DNA from: a virus
Virus record (IMG/VR): IMGVR_UViG_3300013372_004526
Span: 1-39,327 of that record
DNA: 39,327 nt
Direction: 5' to 3' (one strand)
Of this stretch, positions 35,648 through 39,327 are shown one piece after another; position 1 is the stretch's first letter; each line of letters opens with the position of its first letter. The notes under the pieces were generated by a model. It did not search any database. It was not told where the DNA came from and was given only the letters and a program-made list of their open reading frames with translations. The position numbers and the translations under genes are program-made.

Positions 35648-37498
35648 ATGGCAGAACAGAATATGACGGTTTGGCAACGACTGTCACAAACATTTGGACC
35701 GAACTCACTTTTACAACAGGATTATCCAACATTCAAGTTTGATAAAAAGGAACTTCTACGCACAAAAAGTAGAGAAGAATACGAGAAAGAAAAACTTCAG
35801 GCACAACAAACTTATTATCTTACTAATCAGTGGACAAAGGTAGAAAACAACCTTTATTCACAAGCAATTTATTATGAACCAACAAGATTATCGGCTCAGT
35901 ATGATTATGAATCAATGGAGTATACTCCTGAGATTTCTGCCGCATTAGATATCTACGCTGAGGAATCAACAACCACTAATGAAGATGGATTCATCTTACA
36001 GATATATTCAGAATCAAAAAGAATTAAAGGTGTGTTGGCCGACTTATTTAACAACGCCTTAGACATCAACACTAACTTACCAATGTGGACTAGAAACACT
36101 TGTAAGTACGGTGATAACTTTGTTTATTTAAAATTAGACCCTGAAAAAGGAATTGTTGGAGTACAACAATTACCTACAATTGAAATTGAAAGACATGAGG
36201 TAGGTGCAAGTGGTAAAATTGCAACGGACGTAAAACAAGAAGTTGATAAGGATAGAAAGGCTCTACATTTCACTTGGAAGAACAAAAACATGGAATTCCA
36301 ATCATGGGAAATTGCTCACTTTAGATTATTGGGTGATGATAGAAAACTTCCTTATGGTACTTCTATGTTGGAAAAAGCAAGAAGAATTTGGAAACAACTT
36401 TTATTATCGGAAGACGCGATGTTGATTTATCGTACATCAAGAGCACCTGAAAGAAGAATGTTCAAGGTATTTGTTGGAAATATGAATGACGATGATGTTG
36501 AAGCATATGTACAACGTGTTGCCAACAAATTTAAAAGAGAGCAAATTGTAGATAGTAAGACAGGTAATGTAGATATGAGATTCAACCAAATGGCGGTTGA
36601 CCAAGATTACTTCATACCTGTACGTGACCCAGCAGCACCAGACCCAATTACAACATTACCTGGTGCAACTAACCTATCTGAAATTGCAGATATTGAATAT
36701 ATCCAAAAGAAACTATTAACTGCTCTTCGTGTACCTAAGGCATTCTTAGGATTTGAGGAAGTTGTTGGTGATGGTAAAAACTTGGCACTACAAGACATTA
36801 GATTTGCTCGTACAATCAACAGAATCCAAAAGAGCATGTTGGCCGAGCTAAACAAAATTGCAATTGTTCACTTATTCTTATTAGGGTTTGAAGATGAATT
36901 GTCAAACTTTACAATAGGATTAACAAACCCATCAACTCAGGCGGATTTATTAAAAATTGACGTTTGGAAAGAAAAGGTATTGTTGTATAAAGATTTGGTT
37001 GCTGACCCAGGAAACGGTATTCAAGCGACTTCATCTACATGGGCTAAAAAACACATATTTGGTTGGTCTGATGAAGAAGTTCGTCTTGACTTACAACAAC
37101 AAAGAATTGAAAGAGCGGTTGGGGAAGAACTTAAAGCAACACCTACGGTTATTACCAAGACAGGTTTATTTGATAATATTGATAAACTTTATGGAAGCGC
37201 GACAGGCACAACACCAAGTGCAGGAGCGGCAACAACTCCTGATGGAGGTGAAGAATTGGCACCGCCACCATCATTTGGCGGAGGTGATATGGCGGGTGGA
37301 GAACCTCCATTACCTGAAGCACCACCAGCTGAAGCGCCACCAGCAGGAGGAGAAGTAACACCAGAATCAAAAATGAAAGACCTTAATATTTTGGTTGAAA
37401 ATAATCTAATTGAGGGGGCGGAAATGATAAATTTAGGTCACGGACAAGATTCTTTAGGAGAAATTTCAAAAGAATTGGATAAGTTATTAAATTCATAA
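35648..37498 (+). CDS. Portal protein (T4 gp20-like)
   Basis: 616 aa. Family marks of gp20-type portals: YYLTNQWTKVENNLYSQAIY, YESMEYTPEISAALDIYAEE, WTRNTCKYGDNFVYLKLDPE, FRLLGDDRKLPYGTSMLEKA, YRTSRAPERRMFKVFVGNM and PGATNLSEIADIEYIQKKLL followed by TALRVPKAFLGFE. The C-terminal 80 residues are a Pro/Gly/Ala linker and a short acidic helix, longer than in T4. Twelve copies form the vertex ring through which the terminase packages DNA. ORF order terminase-portal-core-protease follows T4 17-20-(22/67)-21. Confidence 0.97.
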   Translation: MAEQNMTVWQRLSQTFGPNSLLQQDYPTFKFDKKELLRTKSREEYEKEKLQAQQTYYLTNQWTKVENNLYSQAIYYEPTRLSAQYDYESMEYTPEISAALDIYAEESTTTNEDGFILQIYSESKRIKGVLADLFNNALDINTNLPMWTRNTCKYGDNFVYLKLDPEKGIVGVQQLPTIEIERHEVGASGKIATDVKQEVDKDRKALHFTWKNKNMEFQSWEIAHFRLLGDDRKLPYGTSMLEKARRIWKQLLLSEDAMLIYRTSRAPERRMFKVFVGNMNDDDVEAYVQRVANKFKREQIVDSKTGNVDMRFNQMAVDQDYFIPVRDPAAPDPITTLPGATNLSEIADIEYIQKKLLTALRVPKAFLGFEEVVGDGKNLALQDIRFARTINRIQKSMLAELNKIAIVHLFLLGFEDELSNFTIGLTNPSTQADLLKIDVWKEKVLLYKDLVADPGNGIQATSSTWAKKHIFGWSDEEVRLDLQQQRIERAVGEELKATPTVITKTGLFDNIDKLYGSATGTTPSAGAATTPDGGEELAPPPSFGGGDMAGGEPPLPEAPPAEAPPAGGEVTPESKMKDLNILVENNLIEGAEMINLGHGQDSLGEISKELDKLLNS

Positions 37499-37520
37499 TA
37501 TTTATTTGAAAAAGAACAAA

Positions 37521-38219
37521 ATGACCTTTGGAGCCGTAAAATCCCTTATTGAAAAAAATCTTTTGGAGTCCTACAAAAATGAAAAGGAATTCAAGAAGAC
37601 ATTGAGAGAATTCAAACACAATGTTTTGAGTAATAAATCTATGTCTAAGGTGTATACTATATACGACCAGTTGAGTACTCCACAAGGTTTAAGTGAACAG
37701 GACGCTAAATATTTTATTGAAGAGGGAATCAATATTTTAAACAAAGTGTTACCAACAGTAAAACTTCCGTCAAACGTTTCTGAAAAAACTGAAAATAATT
37801 ATTCGGATATTGATACTTTAGTTTATAGCCAAAGAATTAATTTAGTTGAAAGGGTTAATGCTAAAAAGAACCTAATTAAAATTCTAACATCTAATAAAGA
37901 ATCAATTAAGGAAAGTGTGAATATTCCAATAAGTTCTATGGTTACGGTTGCAAACCAAACCATTAGAAATTATATAGAAACATTAGATGAAAACTCTAAA
38001 AAAGAATTTTTTCAATTAGTGTCTGAAGATACAAAAGTTTTAGAAACTAAATTTGAAACTATTCGTGAAAGTGCAATTTCTAAATTAAATAATATTTTAG
38101 AAAAAGAAGAAGCTGAAGAAATGAAAACAAGAATTTCTGAAACTATAGACAAAGTTAAACTCGAGAAGTTTGACCAACTTAACTTTTTAAAATTAAAGAA
38201 TTTAGAAGAATCAATTTAA
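37521..38219 (+). CDS. Helical core/scaffold-like late protein
   Basis: 232 aa from MTFGAVKSLIEKNLLESYKN; a TTG at 37506 would add five residues and is a fair alternative. It is nearly all helix with long coiled-coil stretches (KEFKKTLREFKHNVL, NSKKEFFQLVSEDTKVLETK, EKEEAEEMKTRISETIDKVK). No family is certain. Its place between portal and prohead protease is where T4-like phages encode prohead core proteins (gp67/68/22), so a core or scaffold role is likely by context. AATATTTATTTG lies just upstream. Confidence 0.75.
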   Translation: MTFGAVKSLIEKNLLESYKNEKEFKKTLREFKHNVLSNKSMSKVYTIYDQLSTPQGLSEQDAKYFIEEGINILNKVLPTVKLPSNVSEKTENNYSDIDTLVYSQRINLVERVNAKKNLIKILTSNKESIKESVNIPISSMVTVANQTIRNYIETLDENSKKEFFQLVSEDTKVLETKFETIRESAISKLNNILEKEEAEEMKTRISETIDKVKLEKFDQLNFLKLKNLEESI

Positions 38220-38402
38220 TTCTGAATTTTTGCGTTGTATGTATTTTGCCTTTAAAATCTGTGCTCTTCTAAGTACAGATTTTTTTGTATACTCTTTTTT
38301 TTCAAACAACTTTTGAGTTTGTTTTGTTTTGATTACTTTTGATTTTAGGGTCTTAAGAGCTCTCTCAAGATTCTCCCCTTGGTTGATTTTTATTATTAAC
38401 AT
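38211..38402 (-). CDS. rpsU: Ribosomal protein bS21 homologue
   Basis: A 63-aa bS21: MLIIKINQGENLERALKTLK, then SKVIKTKQTQKLFEKKEY, TKKSVLRRAQILKAKYIQRK. The I-x-x-GE.(I/L)ERAL..LK start, the K-E-(F/Y)-x-KKS.(K/L)R center and the basic end match Bacteroidota bS21. In Bacteroidota, bS21 helps hide the 16S anti-SD from mRNA; large phages are known to carry bS21 genes. It is the only minus-strand gene in the late block and overlaps the end of the core-like gene by 9 nt. A GGAG lies 13 nt upstream of the ATG, too far for a good SD. Confidence 0.9.
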   Translation of the reverse strand: MLIIKINQGENLERALKTLKSKVIKTKQTQKLFEKKEYTKKSVLRRAQILKAKYIQRKNSELN

Positions 38403-38500
38403 ATTCTAGAAATATCTCCGATTTAAAAAAAATTTTGACAATTAGGTATATATGTCGTATTTTTTGATTAACAAAATAAACGTATATAATATGAACATTA

Positions 38501-38941
38501 ATGAAAAAAGGAAAAAGTGTAAAGCTTAACCTATTCAATCCCATTAAGTCTGTGTATGGAACTGTTGATTCTAAAAATTTAAAATCGGTATACATTAACA
38601 TTCAATCGTGGGTAACACCAAAAGATGACTACGATAATTGGAACAGGGTTGTTTCAAACTTAGGAAGAGAAATAAAACATTCTGTTTTCGAATCCATAAA
38701 CCCCAAACTATTTAAAGAAAAAAGTATTGTTGATTTAGACCTAAGGACAAGTGGAATATCAAAAGGAAAAAAATCTTTTTTTAATTTAGAAATTAACTTA
38801 TATACCTTATGTGAAATGGATTTTAAATGTAATGAAATTAAAGATTCAGTAAAAACTATAGTAAAATCGGTATACAAAAATAACGTAATACAAAACAAAT
38901 ACTTTGAATTTTCAAACTCAAAAAAAGAAGTTACTCAATAA
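38501..38941 (+). CDS. Unassigned late protein
   Basis: 146 aa, starting MKKGKSVKLNLFNPIKSVYG; basic, mixed α/β (KSVYINIQSWVTPKDDYDNW, KSIVDLDLRTSGISKG, KSFFNLEINLYTL) and a helical end. The pattern of a protein tested for DNA- or capsid-binding is not evident; I recognise no family. It lies between bS21 and the prohead protease gene, so a head-assembly role is possible by position. The 98 nt upstream hold the bS21 leader and an ATATAATATG start region. Confidence 0.72.
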   Translation: MKKGKSVKLNLFNPIKSVYGTVDSKNLKSVYINIQSWVTPKDDYDNWNRVVSNLGREIKHSVFESINPKLFKEKSIVDLDLRTSGISKGKKSFFNLEINLYTLCEMDFKCNEIKDSVKTIVKSVYKNNVIQNKYFEFSNSKKEVTQ

Positions 38942-38977
38942 ACTATTCAAAACGGTATATTTATCTTAAAAGATTAG

Positions 38978-39327
38978 ATGAAAAATTTAAGAATTTTAGA
39001 GGCCAGCGAGATTGGTCATGGTATATTGATTGAAATGGATGCTGGATTTGTTTCCCCAACCGATGTTCGTAACATTGAAGTATTAAAAGAAGCAACAAAT
39101 CTTGATTATAGAAATCCTTTCGAATTTTACGCGGTACTTCAGAAATACGATACACCAAATAGAAACGGTAGAACTTATCCTGAAAGAATATTAAAAAGAG
39201 AAGCCGAAAGATATAAACAATCCATTGCTAAAGGATTATCAACTTCAGAATTAAATCACCCTGAATCATCACTTATTGACTTAGATAGAGTGTCTCACAT
39301 TATCACAGATATTTGGTGGGACAAAAA
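38978..39327 (+). CDS. Prohead protease (T4 gp21-like), 3' end cut by window
   Basis: The first 116 residues are present, starting MKNLRILEASEIGHGILIEM. Typical gp21/S77-family features: FEFYAVLQKYDTPNRNGRTY, YPERILKREAERYKQSI, and SELNHPESSLIDLDRVSHII, in which the H of LNHP is the catalytic histidine. The serine part lies beyond the window. The enzyme matures the T4-type prohead by cutting scaffold and capsid proteins. TATATTTATC lies about 15 nt before the start. Confidence 0.93.
   Translation, partial: MKNLRILEASEIGHGILIEMDAGFVSPTDVRNIEVLKEATNLDYRNPFEFYAVLQKYDTPNRNGRTYPERILKREAERYKQSIAKGLSTSELNHPESSLIDLDRVSHIITDIWWDK

Noticed and set aside
38483-38600. Minus-strand ORF 38365-38601 upstream of bS21
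   Set aside because: Overlaps bS21 and the 38501 gene in other frames with no motif or start context.

Overview
The window reads as part of a large T4-like tailed phage (Caudoviricetes, myovirus type) that infects a member of the Bacteroidota, most likely a flavobacterium. Phage hallmarks are a large terminase, a T4 gp20-like portal, a gp21-like prohead protease cut by the window end, 24 tRNAs, a tmRNA, an HNH nuclease and cell-wall hydrolases. Bacteroidota hallmarks are promoters of the TTTG-N19-TAnnTTTG type, A-rich starts with no Shine-Dalgarno sequence, SPII lipoproteins, a TonB-dependent receptor with its lipoprotein partner, and a Bacteroidota-like bS21. The DNA is AT-rich throughout.

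Layout. 1-9.7 kb: tRNA region. 24 canonical tRNAs covering all 20 amino acids are mixed with short genes (HNH nuclease, lipoprotein, glucosaminidase, DUF6915-like protein, 2OG-Fe(II) oxygenase, small membrane proteins). Several tRNA spacers hold structured RNAs that match no family I know: a five-hairpin RNA (8199-8420), two similar ~90-100 nt RNAs (5281-5370 and 8820-8919) and a 170-nt tRNA-like RNA with a huge variable region (9016-9185). 9.8-20.6 kb: mostly minus-strand accessory genes: a triple M23-type peptidase, DUF2061, two HAD phosphatases, PspC, an acyl-CoA thioesterase, a small multi-pass transporter-like protein, and a coupled lipoprotein/TonB-dependent receptor pair. 20.7-26.7 kb: a protein-quality-control block: YkgJ-like protein, tmRNA, a gene with a dnaX-like -1 frameshift signal, an M20-type di-zinc peptidase, an HExxH metallopeptidase, a ClpC without its N-domain and a UVR-motif protein. 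26.7-28 kb: sulfotransferase and Asp/Asn-hydroxylase-like genes. 28-39.3 kb: plus-strand late genes in the order nucleotidyltransferase, Thr/Pro-rich protein, four unassigned virion or packaging proteins, terminase, portal, core-like protein, prohead protease, with an antisense bS21 gene between core and protease.

How it may work together. The phage appears to bring much of its own translation and protein-turnover equipment: a complete tRNA set, bS21, tmRNA, and a ClpC that keeps the ClpP-docking IGF loop. Its lipoproteins, TonB receptor, PspC and wall hydrolases suggest envelope remodelling. Small promoter-ORF-terminator units of 31-34 codons are scattered between larger genes. All family assignments come from reading motifs; no database search was run.
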